From positions 8,804,001-8,868,000 of the forward strand of contig NZ_JACHMO010000001.1 in the NCBI RefSeq assembly GCF_014205015.1: DNA of 64,000 bases. The letters run 5' to 3'. The notes below the pieces were generated by a model that worked only from the letters and a program-made list of their open reading frames with translations, did no database searches and was not told where the DNA came from. The DNA comes from Saccharothrix ecbatanensis (lineage in GTDB: Bacteria > Actinomycetota > Actinomycetes > Mycobacteriales > Pseudonocardiaceae). Shown here one piece after another: positions 1 through 8,128 of this stretch (the first letter of the stretch is position 1; each line of letters starts with the position of its first letter). Position numbers and translations under genes: made by a program.

Positions 1-213
1 CAGCTTGCCGATGCCGGTCCAGCGCGTGCGGCCCAACTCCTGCCAGTGGTGGGCACGCGGGTGCGGGAAGAAACCGAACTCGGCGCCCGGCGCGGTGAAC
101 ACGCCGAGCAGGTCCGGTCCGTCCTGCACCACCCGGGTCGGCGTCACCACCCACGGCTCGCCGTGCAGCACCTCGCGGCGCAACGCCACGTCCCCCGGTC
201 GGAAGTACCCCAT
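1..213 (-). CDS. DUF402 domain protein, 5' part only (runs off the left edge)
   Basis: Reading the minus strand from an ATG at 213 gives an open frame to the window edge, starting MGYFRPGDVALRREVLHGEP and continuing with a hydrophobic beta-rich stretch, then an FFPHPRAHHW motif and a W-x-G-I-G-K-L end. This pattern (R-E-V-x-x-G-x-P-W, later H-W and W-x-G-x-G-x-L) is typical of DUF402 proteins, a family that includes FomD-like and nucleoside-diphosphate phosphatases of about 150-220 residues. Only the first 71 residues are present. The family metal-binding residues lie mostly beyond the edge, so activity cannot be judged. Confidence 0.7.
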   Translation of the reverse strand, partial: MGYFRPGDVALRREVLHGEPWVVTPTRVVQDGPDLLGVFTAPGAEFGFFPHPRAHHWQELGRTRWTGIGKL

Positions 214-286
214 GGTGCCCCAGGTTAGGCCGGCGCTCGGTGCCGGAAGATCGCGGCGCTGCCGGATGTCAACCCCCGAGCGCGGA

Positions 287-1699
287 TCAGGCGAGCGCAC
301 GCCGCAGGCGGGTGAGTGCGACCTCGCGGCGCGGGTCCGTGCGGGGTAGCAGCCGGGCCAGGCGTTCCAGCACGGTCGCGTCCTCGGACACCAGCGCGAA
401 CGCCCACAGCGCCTCGACGTCACCGTGTTCGAGCACGCCCGAGCGCAGCGCCGCGGCCAGCTCCTCCCGTTCCGCGCACACCACCGGCGCCTCGGACCGG
501 GGGAGCAGCTCACCCCGGTACGCCGCCGCAGCCGTTCCGACGTCACCCGCGCGCAGTGCCTCACGCACCGCCAGGAAGTCACCGCGCACGTCGGCCGACA
601 GCCGGTACGGCCTGGTCAGCAGCACCCCGCCCAACTGCGCGCGCAGCCGGTGCAGCTCGGCCCGCACGGTCGTCGGGTTGCCGCGCTCGCCGTAGAGGTG
701 CAGCGCCAACTGCTCGGCCGTCAGCCCACGCGGGTGCAGCGCCAACGCCGTCAACAGCTCCGCGTGCCGCAACGACAGCGGCAACGCGCGTCCGTCCAGC
801 GAGCCGGTCGAACCGGCCAGGAACCGCAGCGACAGCACGGGTCTTCGCGCGCTCCGTCGAGGCACCCGGAGCAGATACCCCTCGTCCAACGGCTCCAGGA
901 ACGCTTCACGTCCGTCGGCCAGCCGCACGTGGTCGTTCGTCACGTCCACGCGCGAGGTCAGCAGGCCGTGCGGTTCGGCGGCCAGCACCCGGCCGCTCGG
1001 GCTCAGCAACGCGCCCGGCTCGCCGCGCAGGCCGATCAGGTGCCGCATGTTCGCCGACCGCAGCCGCTCGTCCCGGGCTGCCAGCCGCACCTGCAACTGG
1101 CTCTCGGCCAACCGTGCGGCGGCCGACACCAGCGCTGTCATCACCGGGTGCGTGCTGCTCAACGGCCCGCTCACGTCCACCACACCGATCGTGCGGCCGG
1201 TGTCCGGGTCGTGCACCGGGCTCGCCGTGCACGTCCAGGCGTGATAGGTCCGCACCAGGTGCTCGGCGGAGTGCACGGTCACGGGCTGGTCCACGGCCAG
1301 CGCGGTGCCCATCCCGTTCGTGCCGATCGCCGCCTCGGTCCAGGACGCGCCTTCGCTGAGCCGAACCCGTTCGGCCCGGCCGCGCACGGAGGTCGAGCCC
1401 TCGCACCACAGCACGGTGCCGTCCGCGTCGGCGACGATCATGATGTGCTCGGCGTCGTCGGCGATGCTCACGAGCGTGTCGCGCAGCACCGGCAACGCCG
1501 CCGCGAGCGGGTGCGCGCCGCGCAGGTCGGCGACCTCGTCCGGCTCGAGCACCATGGGCGCCTCGTGCCGGTCCGGGTCGACCAGGGCGGCCAGCGACCG
1601 CCGCCACGACTCCACGATCAGCTCACGCGCACCGCGTGTCCGTCCCCCGCTCAGCACCACGTCGCGCGCGTGCGCGAGCCGTCGCGGGTCCGGTTTCAT
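287..1699 (-). CDS. GAF-domain transcriptional regulator, AcoR-like without AAA+ domain
   Basis: A 470-residue protein starting MKPDPRRLAHARD. The open frame runs a further 70 codons upstream, but that part overlaps the divergent promoter and is low-quality sequence. Residues about 60-200 form a GAF sensor with the GTNGMGTALA motif usual in acetoin/aldehyde-type regulators. The C-terminal part (about 330-400) looks like a winged helix (LSLRHAELLTALALHPRGLT, then LHLYGE) of the kind seen in actinobacterial GAF regulators that lack the sigma-54 ATPase. The gene is divergent from an aldehyde-dehydrogenase homologue 139 bp away, the standard arrangement for regulators that activate aldehyde dehydrogenase genes, so it probably controls that neighbour. 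Confidence 0.75.
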   Translation of the reverse strand: MKPDPRRLAHARDVVLSGGRTRGARELIVESWRRSLAALVDPDRHEAPMVLEPDEVADLRGAHPLAAALPVLRDTLVSIADDAEHIMIVADADGTVLWCEGSTSVRGRAERVRLSEGASWTEAAIGTNGMGTALAVDQPVTVHSAEHLVRTYHAWTCTASPVHDPDTGRTIGVVDVSGPLSSTHPVMTALVSAAARLAESQLQVRLAARDERLRSANMRHLIGLRGEPGALLSPSGRVLAAEPHGLLTSRVDVTNDHVRLADGREAFLEPLDEGYLLRVPRRSARRPVLSLRFLAGSTGSLDGRALPLSLRHAELLTALALHPRGLTAEQLALHLYGERGNPTTVRAELHRLRAQLGGVLLTRPYRLSADVRGDFLAVREALRAGDVGTAAAAYRGELLPRSEAPVVCAEREELAAALRSGVLEHGDVEALWAFALVSEDATVLERLARLLPRTDPRREVALTRLRRALA

Positions 1700-1767
1700 G
1701 GGCGCCTCCCGGACCAGGATGACCCGACCCGTCCGGTCGCGGCAAGCTGACCGCTCGTCTGTTCGGG

Positions 1768-1784
1768 TGCAACGCGACTGCAAC
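1768..1784. promoter_or_regulatory. possible operator, repeated TGCAAC
   Basis: TGCAAC occurs twice, 5 bp apart, midway in the divergent promoter between the GAF regulator and the aldehyde-dehydrogenase homologue. The spacing of one helical turn suits a regulator dimer. No consensus for this regulator is known to me, so this is position-based inference. Confidence 0.3.
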
Positions 1785-1838
1785 GTGCCGACGTCCACTC
1801 TGCTCCCACGACGAACGCGACCACCCGGGAGGGGGAAC

Positions 1839-3152
1839 ATGGCGAGGTACGCGGCGCCCGGTGACAAGGGCAGCGTGGTGTCGTACCGGGACAGGTACGA
1901 CCACTTCATCGGCGGGGACTACGTGCCGCCCGCGAAGGGCGGGTACTTCGCCGACCACACCCCGGTCACCGGCGAGGTGTTCACCGAGATCGCCCGCGGC
2001 ACCGCCGAGGACGTCGACCGGGCGTTGGACGCGGCACACGGCGCGGCGCGCGGCTGGGAGCGCACGTCGGTCGCCGAACGCGCGACCGTGCTGAACGAGA
2101 TCGCCGACCGGATCGAGGACCACCTCGAAGCCCTGGCCGTGGCCGAGACCTGGGACAACGGCACCCCCGTCGGCGAGACGCTGGCCGCCGAACTGCCGCT
2201 CGCGGTCGACCACTTCCGCTACTTCGCGGGCGTGATCCGGGCGCAGGAGGGCGCCATCACCCAACTCGGCGGCGGCCTGGTGGCCTACCGCTTCCCCGAG
2301 CCGCTGGGCGTTGTCGGCGAGGTCGTCCCGTCGCACCGGCCGCTGCTCACCGCCGCCGGTCGGCTCGCGCCCGCGTTGGCCGCCGGCAACACCGTGGTGC
2401 TCAAGCCCGCCGAGCAGACCCCGGCGTCGATCCACGTGCTCGTGGGCCTGATCGCCGACCTGCTGCCGCCCGGCGTGGTCAACATCGTGAACGGCCTCAC
2501 CGGCGGGCCGGCCACCTCGGACCGGTGCCCGAACATCTTCTTCGCCGACGTGGCCGCGCGTCCCGACTCGTTCTACGCCAAGGCGTTGCGGGGCTGCACC
2601 ACGTTCGCCGTCGACCGCGCGCTGGTGCAGACCCGGGTGTACGACCGGTTCCTCGCCGACGTCACGGAGGGCGTCAGGGCGGCGAAGCTGGGTCACCCGC
2701 TCGACACCGCGACCACGGTCGGCGCGCTGACCAGCCGTGACCAGCTGGACAAGGTCCTCGCGCAGATCGAGACCGGTCGACGGGACGCCCGGCTCGTCTG
2801 TGGCGGTGAACGCGCGGACCTCGGCGGAGAGCTGTCCGGCGGGTACTACGTCACGCCGACGATCTTCGAAGGCGACCACAAGACCCGGCTGCCCCACGAC
2901 GACGTCCACGGGCCGGTCGTGTCGGTGACCGGGTTCGACGACTTCGACGACGCGGTGAAGGCTGCCAACGACACCACGCGCGGCGTCGGCGCGGGCGTGT
3001 GGTCCAGGGACGCCGGGGTGGCCGATCGCGCGGCACGGCACATCCACGCGCGCCGGGTCTGGGTGAACACCTTCCCGTCCGGTGTCGGCACCCGCCCCAC
3101 GATCGACCACTACCAGCAGCCCAAGACCCTCCTGGTGGAGAACCCCTGGTGA
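1839..3152 (+). CDS. aldehyde dehydrogenase homologue lacking the catalytic motifs (probable pseudoenzyme)
   Basis: 437 residues, ATG at 1839. The fold is clearly that of the acetaldehyde dehydrogenase/ExaC group (normally about 506 residues): cofactor-domain motifs such as AGNTVVLKPAEQTPASI, the PNIFFADV segment, GGYYVTPTIFEG and a C-terminal DHYQQPKTLLV are all present. Every catalytic motif is altered or gone while the frame stays open. PWNFP is replaced by PSHRP. About 45 residues are missing between VNG and PNIFFADV, removing the glycine motif and the ELGGK glutamate. GQ-x-C-x-C with the nucleophile cysteine is deleted (GCTTFAVDRALVQ). EEIFGP reads DDVHGP. The FGGYKQSG loop is absent. 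Ordinary dehydrogenase activity is therefore unlikely. Codon bias looks normal. It could be a regulatory or scaffold pseudoenzyme, or a gene decaying by in-frame deletions. Confidence 0.8.
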   Translation: MARYAAPGDKGSVVSYRDRYDHFIGGDYVPPAKGGYFADHTPVTGEVFTEIARGTAEDVDRALDAAHGAARGWERTSVAERATVLNEIADRIEDHLEALAVAETWDNGTPVGETLAAELPLAVDHFRYFAGVIRAQEGAITQLGGGLVAYRFPEPLGVVGEVVPSHRPLLTAAGRLAPALAAGNTVVLKPAEQTPASIHVLVGLIADLLPPGVVNIVNGLTGGPATSDRCPNIFFADVAARPDSFYAKALRGCTTFAVDRALVQTRVYDRFLADVTEGVRAAKLGHPLDTATTVGALTSRDQLDKVLAQIETGRRDARLVCGGERADLGGELSGGYYVTPTIFEGDHKTRLPHDDVHGPVVSVTGFDDFDDAVKAANDTTRGVGAGVWSRDAGVADRAARHIHARRVWVNTFPSGVGTRPTIDHYQQPKTLLVENPW

Positions 3153-3176
3153 GAGGGGGCGGTGCCACGCCCCCTC
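3153..3176. terminator. bidirectional hairpin between convergent genes
   Basis: GAGGGGGCG and CGCCCCCTC form a perfect 9-bp stem with a 6-nt loop directly after the aldehyde-dehydrogenase stop and before the end of the convergent GH20 gene. There is no T-run, as is common in high-GC actinomycetes. Confidence 0.6.
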
Positions 3177-3186
3177 CCCCTCGGCA

Positions 3187-4788
3187 CTACTTCCAGGGCA
3201 CCTGCGGCGACGGGTAGTAGTTCACGTCCATCGCCCGCCACCGCTCGGCCTGCGCGGCCAACCGGACCTTGAACCGGTCCCAGTCGTGCGTCGACCACGG
3301 CGACCAGCCCAGCTCCGCGATCGCGGGCAGCCGCGGGAACGCCATGAACTCCAGGTCCGCGGAGTTCGTGATGGTCTCGCTCCACAGCGGAGCCTCGACC
3401 CCGCGCACCGCGTCCGCCGGCAGCCCTTCGATGTACGCGCCGGGGTTCCAGTCGTACGCGTCCTGCACGTCGGTGTACCCGGCCCAGCTCAACCCCAGCT
3501 TGGTGTCGGCGTCGTACTTCATGTCCAGGTACGCCTTGCTCGCCGGCGACAGCACGATCTCGCTGCCACGCGCGGCGGCCTCGACCATGTCCGGCGCGAC
3601 AGTCTTCGTGCCCCAGAACTGCGGCACCGCCGACGCGGGCGGACCGGACTTGACGAACTCGTGCCAGCCGGTGGCGGTCTTGCCGTGCTTCGCCACCAGC
3701 GGCAGCACCTTGTCCATGAACAGGTCGAAGTCCGGGTCCGTGGTGGCGTGCGCCTCGTCGCCGCCGATGTGGAGGTACTCGCCCGGGGTGAGCGCGGCGA
3801 CCTCGCGCAGCACGTCGTCCACGAACTTGTAGGTGATGTCCTTGTCGATGCAGAGCGAGCTGAAGCCGACCTCGATGCCGGTGTAGAGCGGCGGGGCGAC
3901 GCCGTCGCAGTTCAGCTCCGGGTACGACGACAGCGCGGCGTTCGTGTGGCCCGGCATGTCGATCTCCGGGATCACCGTGATGTGCCGCGCGGCGGCGTAC
4001 GCCACCAGGTCTTTGTACTGCTCCTGCGTGTAGTGGCCGCCCGTGCCGCCGCCGACCTCCGTGCTGCCGCCGTGCGCGGTGAGGTTCGGCCAGCTCTTGA
4101 TCTCCAGCCGCCAGCCCTGGTCGTCGGTCAGGTGCAGGTGCAGCCGGTTCACCTTGTACAGCGCGATCTGGTCGATGTACCGCTTGACCTCGTCGACGGA
4201 GAAGAAGTGCCGGGCCACGTCGAGCATCGCGCCCCGGTGGGCGTAACGCGGGTAGTCGAGCACGTGGCCGCCGGGCGCCGTCCACGGTCCGGGCTGCTTG
4301 GTCCTCGCCTCCACCTTCGCGGGCAGGAGCTGCCGGAACGTCTGCACGCCCGCGAACAGGCCGGCGGCCGTCCGCGCCCGGATCAGCACGCCCCGCCGCG
4401 TCACGTCGAGTTGGTAGCCCTCCTCGCCGACGCGGGCGTCCGCGCCGACGAGCAGCAGCGAGATGTGCCGCCCGGACGCGCCCGGAACGACCGGCAGCCG
4501 GTAGCCCGTGGACGGCCGCAGCACGCCCGCCAGGTACTCGCCGACCTGCTTGGCCGCTGCCGAGCCGGGTTGGGTGTGGATCGTGGTGTCGGCGCTGAGC
4601 GTGAACGTCACGCCCGGCCGCGGGGTGGCTGTGACGGGGGCGGGCACGATGTGCTGCAACGGCGTCTCCGGAGCTGCGTGGGCGGGAGCCGCCGGACCCA
4701 TCGCGCCGATGAACAGCAACGCGACGAGTGCCCAGCCGGTTCGCGGATGGCGGAACCCGCGCCGTCGGGCGCCTTCTGTGGGAAGCAC
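3187..4788 (-). CDS. secreted beta-N-acetylhexosaminidase, GH20
   Basis: 533 residues. The GTG start is supported by AGGAGG six bases upstream. The N-terminus has a charged stretch, a hydrophobic core (LVALLFIGAM) and an AHA cleavage region near residue 38, so the enzyme is exported. A GH20b-type N-terminal domain (about 45-165) is followed by the GH20 barrel (about 170-500) with HLHLTDDQGW, PEIDMPGH and the catalytic Asp-Glu pair in HIGGDEAH near residues 343-344, then an aromatic W-E/W-S pocket near the end. It removes terminal GlcNAc from chitobiose or peptidoglycan-derived fragments outside the cell. A DasR-like site lies 75-86 bp upstream, which fits control by the GlcNAc regulon. Confidence 0.92.
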   Translation of the reverse strand: MLPTEGARRRGFRHPRTGWALVALLFIGAMGPAAPAHAAPETPLQHIVPAPVTATPRPGVTFTLSADTTIHTQPGSAAAKQVGEYLAGVLRPSTGYRLPVVPGASGRHISLLLVGADARVGEEGYQLDVTRRGVLIRARTAAGLFAGVQTFRQLLPAKVEARTKQPGPWTAPGGHVLDYPRYAHRGAMLDVARHFFSVDEVKRYIDQIALYKVNRLHLHLTDDQGWRLEIKSWPNLTAHGGSTEVGGGTGGHYTQEQYKDLVAYAAARHITVIPEIDMPGHTNAALSSYPELNCDGVAPPLYTGIEVGFSSLCIDKDITYKFVDDVLREVAALTPGEYLHIGGDEAHATTDPDFDLFMDKVLPLVAKHGKTATGWHEFVKSGPPASAVPQFWGTKTVAPDMVEAAARGSEIVLSPASKAYLDMKYDADTKLGLSWAGYTDVQDAYDWNPGAYIEGLPADAVRGVEAPLWSETITNSADLEFMAFPRLPAIAELGWSPWSTHDWDRFKVRLAAQAERWRAMDVNYYPSPQVPWK

Positions 4789-4862
4789 TGACGTCCTCCT
4801 GGTCAGCGAAAATCACCGAGCGGCGGCTCGATTCACCGTTACAGCCGCACCAGGAGGTGTCA

Positions 4863-4874
4863 AGGTCCAGACCA
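4863..4874 (-). promoter_or_regulatory. DasR-responsive element-like site (dre)
   Basis: AGGTCCAGACCA matches the dre core TGGTCTAGACCA at 10 of 12 positions and keeps the GGTC/GACC dyad. It sits 75-86 bp upstream of the GH20 start. DasR is the GntR-family repressor of chitin and GlcNAc genes in streptomycetes, and GH20 genes are typical targets. Whether this organism has DasR cannot be seen here. Confidence 0.5.
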
Positions 4875-4879
4875 ATCAA

Positions 4880-6361
4880 CTACAGCTTCGGCCGCCCCAG
4901 ACCGCGCCAGACCGAGGGGAACCGCTCCTCGACGTACTGGGCCGCAGCCTTCTCCCGGCCGTGCAGCACGCCGAACGTGAAGCCGTTCTCGCCGTCGGCG
5001 TGGGCCTTCGCGCCGAGCTCCCGCAGCACCGGCCGCGCCACCACGCCGTCCTGGTGCTCGCCCAGCAGTTCCTGCACCGCCTTGAGCTTCTTGCGGTACT
5101 TCTTGGCCGGCTTGCCGAACCGCGGCTCGGACACCTCCACCGCGTACCGCAGCCGCTTGGCCGCCTTCCGCGCCTCGTGCAACCCGGCGTCGTCGTGCGC
5201 GCTTTCGGCACGTTTGGCCAGCCTGCGGTAGGTCTTGTCGATCAGCTCCGGCAGCACCTTCGCGGCGTTCTTGCGCGCCAACGGCGTGAACGGCGGGTCG
5301 GCGATCAGCGCGTCGACGGCGTCGAGCAGGGCGAAGTACCGATCGCTGTCCAACGCCGCCACCGCCGACTTGTGCGCGGCGGTCTCCAGCGGCGCGAAGT
5401 GCCGGGCGAGCTGCGCCTGGACCGGGCCGAGCACCAGCTCCGGGTCCAGCGCCGCCAGGCCGTCCTCGAACCGGGCCCGCAGCACCTCGAGATCACGGGC
5501 TTCGCCGAGGGTTCCCGCGAGCCACTTCAGCTCGTCGGTCAGTGCCCGGGTCTCCTCGCGCTCCACGATCGAGCCGAACGCCTGGAGCGCGCTGCGCATC
5601 CGTCGTGTCGCCACCCGCAGCTGGTGCACGGCGTCGTGCTCTTCCCGGCGCACGCGCGGGTCTTCGTGCTTCAACGCATCGGCCTGCGCCCGCAGGTAGC
5701 TCAGCACCACGTCACCGGCGGACTTGCCACCGGTCGGCGGCGGCGTGGTCGCGGGCATCCGGTCGGCCAGCAGCCGGGTCAGCTTCGCCGACGACGTGGA
5801 CCGCTTGATCCCCGCGTCCGCCAGCCTGGCCTCCACCCGGTCGAGCATCTCGACGTCACCGCGTTCGCCCAGCTCCACCTCGATCTCACGCCACGTGTCG
5901 ACCGGCGAGCCGTCCGCCAGGGACTGCCCGGACACCTCGTCCTCGACCACCTCGGTGATCAGCTGGCCTTTCTCGTCGACCAACTGCCAGCGCTGGCGCG
6001 TGGTCCGGATGCGTGCGACCGGCTCCAGCTCGTTGCCTCGGGCGTGCACCTGCACCAGTGAGCCGAGCTGCTTGGGCGGGCGCTTGGCCGCACGGCCCGG
6101 CGGCAACCGCACCTCTTCGCGGGTGTCCACGCCGACCGGCAGCTTCAGGTGCCAGCCCGCGTCGTCACCGCCGGTGCGGCGGCGCAGCGTCAACCCGGCC
6201 CGCGCCAACCTCAGGTCGGCGGTGTCGTAGTAGACCGCTTCCAGGTGTTGTTCCTCCGGCCCGGCGACCGCTGCCACACCCGGCAGATCGGCCAGGTGGG
6301 GCAGCGCGGTGCCACCAGGGGCCTCGTACTTGCGTTCCGTTTCGTTCACCGACCTCGACAT
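4880..6361 (-). CDS. CYTH and CHAD domain protein
   Basis: 493 residues from the ATG at 6361; a GTG at 6376 would add five residues, and neither has a clear ribosome binding site. The N-terminal CYTH domain (about 1-200) carries the signature ETERKYE and alternating basic/acidic strands such as YYDTADLRLARAG and LTLRRRTG, typical of inorganic triphosphatase tunnels. The C-terminal CHAD domain (about 220-490) is helical with repeated histidine/arginine motifs (HQLRVATRRMRSAL, HEARKAAKRLRYAVE) that bind polyphosphate. The expected role is triphosphate or polyphosphate metabolism in the cytoplasm. It is a single gene upstream of, and codirectional with, GH20. Confidence 0.9.
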   Translation of the reverse strand: MSRSVNETERKYEAPGGTALPHLADLPGVAAVAGPEEQHLEAVYYDTADLRLARAGLTLRRRTGGDDAGWHLKLPVGVDTREEVRLPPGRAAKRPPKQLGSLVQVHARGNELEPVARIRTTRQRWQLVDEKGQLITEVVEDEVSGQSLADGSPVDTWREIEVELGERGDVEMLDRVEARLADAGIKRSTSSAKLTRLLADRMPATTPPPTGGKSAGDVVLSYLRAQADALKHEDPRVRREEHDAVHQLRVATRRMRSALQAFGSIVEREETRALTDELKWLAGTLGEARDLEVLRARFEDGLAALDPELVLGPVQAQLARHFAPLETAAHKSAVAALDSDRYFALLDAVDALIADPPFTPLARKNAAKVLPELIDKTYRRLAKRAESAHDDAGLHEARKAAKRLRYAVEVSEPRFGKPAKKYRKKLKAVQELLGEHQDGVVARPVLRELGAKAHADGENGFTFGVLHGREKAAAQYVEERFPSVWRGLGRPKL

Positions 6362-6439
6362 GTACCAGACATACACCGTTTGGTCGCGGTTCAGGGGATA
6401 TAACGCTGAGTAATCGGATGTTAACCTTGCCGGGGGTTT

Positions 6440-7303
6440 GTGTCGGCCCGTACGCGTGGACTTCCGACTTCGTCCCTGGACAGGGCCCTGCGGTGCGGTT
6501 GGCTGGCTGGCGTGCCCACAGAGAAGGAGCGGCTCGACGAGGTCGAGCCGACCGTCGCGGATCTCGTCGCCACCACCCAGGCGCTGACGGCCGATCTCGG
6601 CCGGGTGAGCGCCCGCCTGCTCGTCCTCGAACGCAGGCTGTCCGGCGCCGGTTCAGGGCCGGACGAAGACCTCGACTCGGTCGACGGCATCGCCGAGACG
6701 GTCGCCGCGCTGCGGGCCGCGTGGGATGCCGAACAGGAGCTGCTGGCCGATTCGGTCCGCGCCGACCTGCGCGCCGAGGTCGCCGAGTACGAGTCGTTGA
6801 AGGAGCAGCGGGACGCGGGCATGGCGAAGCTCTCGGCCGGCCGCATGCCGCGCTTCGAGCGCGACGCGTTGCAGCACGAGGTGCAGAACCTGGAGTGGCG
6901 GGTCACCGCGCAGGAGTCGGACGCGATGGCCGCCGCCCAGCGCCTGGCCGCCGACGAACTGGCCGCCGAGGAGCCGTGGCGCGCGCAGGCGGTGGTCGCG
7001 GGGGACAAGGCCCGGCAGGAGGTCTTGGACATCGCCCGCCGACGCCTCGAACGCGCCCTCGCCGCAGACACCCGACTGCCGCTGTGGTTCCGCGTCGGCC
7101 TGGGCGAGATCACCACCCCCGACCCGTCCCGCTGGGTGGAGGCCGCCGTCGCCCTGGTCGCCTACCGGCTCGAGTACGGCGTCACCGACCCGATCGCCCC
7201 GCTGGGCGAGGTCCCCTCGGCCTCCTCCGGCTTCGCCGCCTGGGTCCGCCGAGCCGAAGCCCACACCGACATCGTCGACCAGCTGGAGTCCCTACGCCCC
7301 TGA
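6440..7303 (+). CDS. unknown coiled-coil protein
   Basis: I do not recognise this family. The frame from a GTG at 6440 gives 287 residues. A second GTG at 6512 (VPTEKERLDEVEPT) is an equally good start and would give 263. Residues about 30-200 are almost wholly helical and rich in Ala, Glu, Leu and Arg with heptad spacing (VADLVATTQALTADLG, LRAEVAEYESLKEQRD), suggesting a long coiled coil. A short globular tail contains LPLWFRVGLGEITTPDP. There is no signal peptide or membrane segment. A 22-bp tandem repeat array starts 12 bp after the stop codon. Confidence 0.7.
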   Translation: MSARTRGLPTSSLDRALRCGWLAGVPTEKERLDEVEPTVADLVATTQALTADLGRVSARLLVLERRLSGAGSGPDEDLDSVDGIAETVAALRAAWDAEQELLADSVRADLRAEVAEYESLKEQRDAGMAKLSAGRMPRFERDALQHEVQNLEWRVTAQESDAMAAAQRLAADELAAEEPWRAQAVVAGDKARQEVLDIARRRLERALAADTRLPLWFRVGLGEITTPDPSRWVEAAVALVAYRLEYGVTDPIAPLGEVPSASSGFAAWVRRAEAHTDIVDQLESLRP

Positions 7304-7314
7304 CCCACCCCCGC

Positions 7315-7402
7315 GTGAGTCCTACGTTCAGAACGCGCGAGTCCTACGTTCAGGACCACCGTGTCCTACGTTCAGGACCCCCGAATTCAACACTCAGCAC
7401 GT
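7315..7402 (+). repeat. 22-bp tandem repeat array, locus 1 (4 units)
   Basis: Four head-to-tail 22-bp units starting at 7315, 7337, 7359 and 7381. The core is GAGTCCTACGTTCAGAAC; unit 3 reads GTGTCCTACGTTCAGGAC and unit 4 GAATTCAACACTCAGCAC. Cores such as GTCCTACGTTCAGGAC can pair internally (GTCCT with AGGAC). The array begins just after the coiled-coil gene's stop, and its last unit contains the stop codon of the convergent HNH gene. The same units recur at 35645 and 63844. Confidence 0.9.
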
Positions 7403-8059
7403 TTTGAGCATCGCGCCCAACGCGTCGCGCTCTGCCTCGTCCACGGTCAGCGCGTACAACGTCTTCACCGACACCACGGCCCGTGCGTACGTGCACCAGT
7501 ACGCCTCCACCGGCGGCTTCCACTGCGCCGGGTCCTGATCGCCCTTGGACCGGTTGCTCTTCGCCGTCACGGCGATCAGCTGCAACCCGCCCAGGTCGTT
7601 GGCGAACTTCTCGCGCTGCTCGTCGGACCACTTGTCCGCACCCGACCGCCACGCCTCGGCCAACGCCACGGTGTGGTCGATGTCGAGATCGCCCGCGTCG
7701 GTGACCACGACCCCGTCGTACGCGCTGGTCCACGTGCCGGACGTGGCCTTGCACTGGCCGTCGGTCTGCACGTCCGCGCCCTGCCGCTGCAACACGAGCT
7801 CCCGCGTGTCACACGAGTTCCCGTGGCTGCTCCAGTGCGGGAAGCGGTCACGACTGTAGCCGGCCATCTTCCCCTCCGGCGCCACGGTCAACGCCCCCAG
7901 CTGCGCCATCGGATCGTCACCGGGCTCGGCCGGACCGGTCGGCGTGGTGTTCGGCGGCGGGGTGGTCGACTCCTGGTATTGCGTCAGGTAGTAGCCGATC
8001 GCGATCAAGAGGACCAGTACGACGACGCTGACCAAGGAGGTCGACCGCTTGCCGCTCAT
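7394..8059 (-). CDS. membrane-anchored or secreted HNH nuclease (DUF1524/GmrSD-type)
   Basis: 221 residues from MSGKRSTS. The frame extends nine more codons upstream without a better start. A basic N-terminus and a hydrophobic segment (LVSVVVLVLLIAIGYY, about residues 7-22) form a signal anchor, followed by a Thr/Pro-rich linker (about 32-50). The nuclease domain has LDIDHTVALAEAW with the catalytic Asp-His and a downstream NRSKGDQDP, as in the DUF1524 family of extracytoplasmic HNH nucleases. Cysteines in HGNSCDTRE, DGQCK, YWCTY and the C-terminal KTC could form disulfides outside the cell. Probable role: nuclease acting outside the membrane. The stop codon lies inside a 22-bp repeat unit. 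Confidence 0.85.
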   Translation of the reverse strand: MSGKRSTSLVSVVVLVLLIAIGYYLTQYQESTTPPPNTTPTGPAEPGDDPMAQLGALTVAPEGKMAGYSRDRFPHWSSHGNSCDTRELVLQRQGADVQTDGQCKATSGTWTSAYDGVVVTDAGDLDIDHTVALAEAWRSGADKWSDEQREKFANDLGGLQLIAVTAKSNRSKGDQDPAQWKPPVEAYWCTYARAVVSVKTLYALTVDEAERDALGAMLKTC

Positions 8060-8128
8060 GCACCCATGATCAGCGATCACCGCCACGACCGGAACACCGG
8101 GGGCGAAATCTCCCGGAATATTCCCGAT

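Noticed and set aside
425..1750. 441-residue open frame on the plus strand over the GAF regulator
   Set aside because: Composition is Arg/His/Gln/Pro-rich, typical of the shadow of a GC-rich gene. The minus-strand protein has clear GAF motifs.
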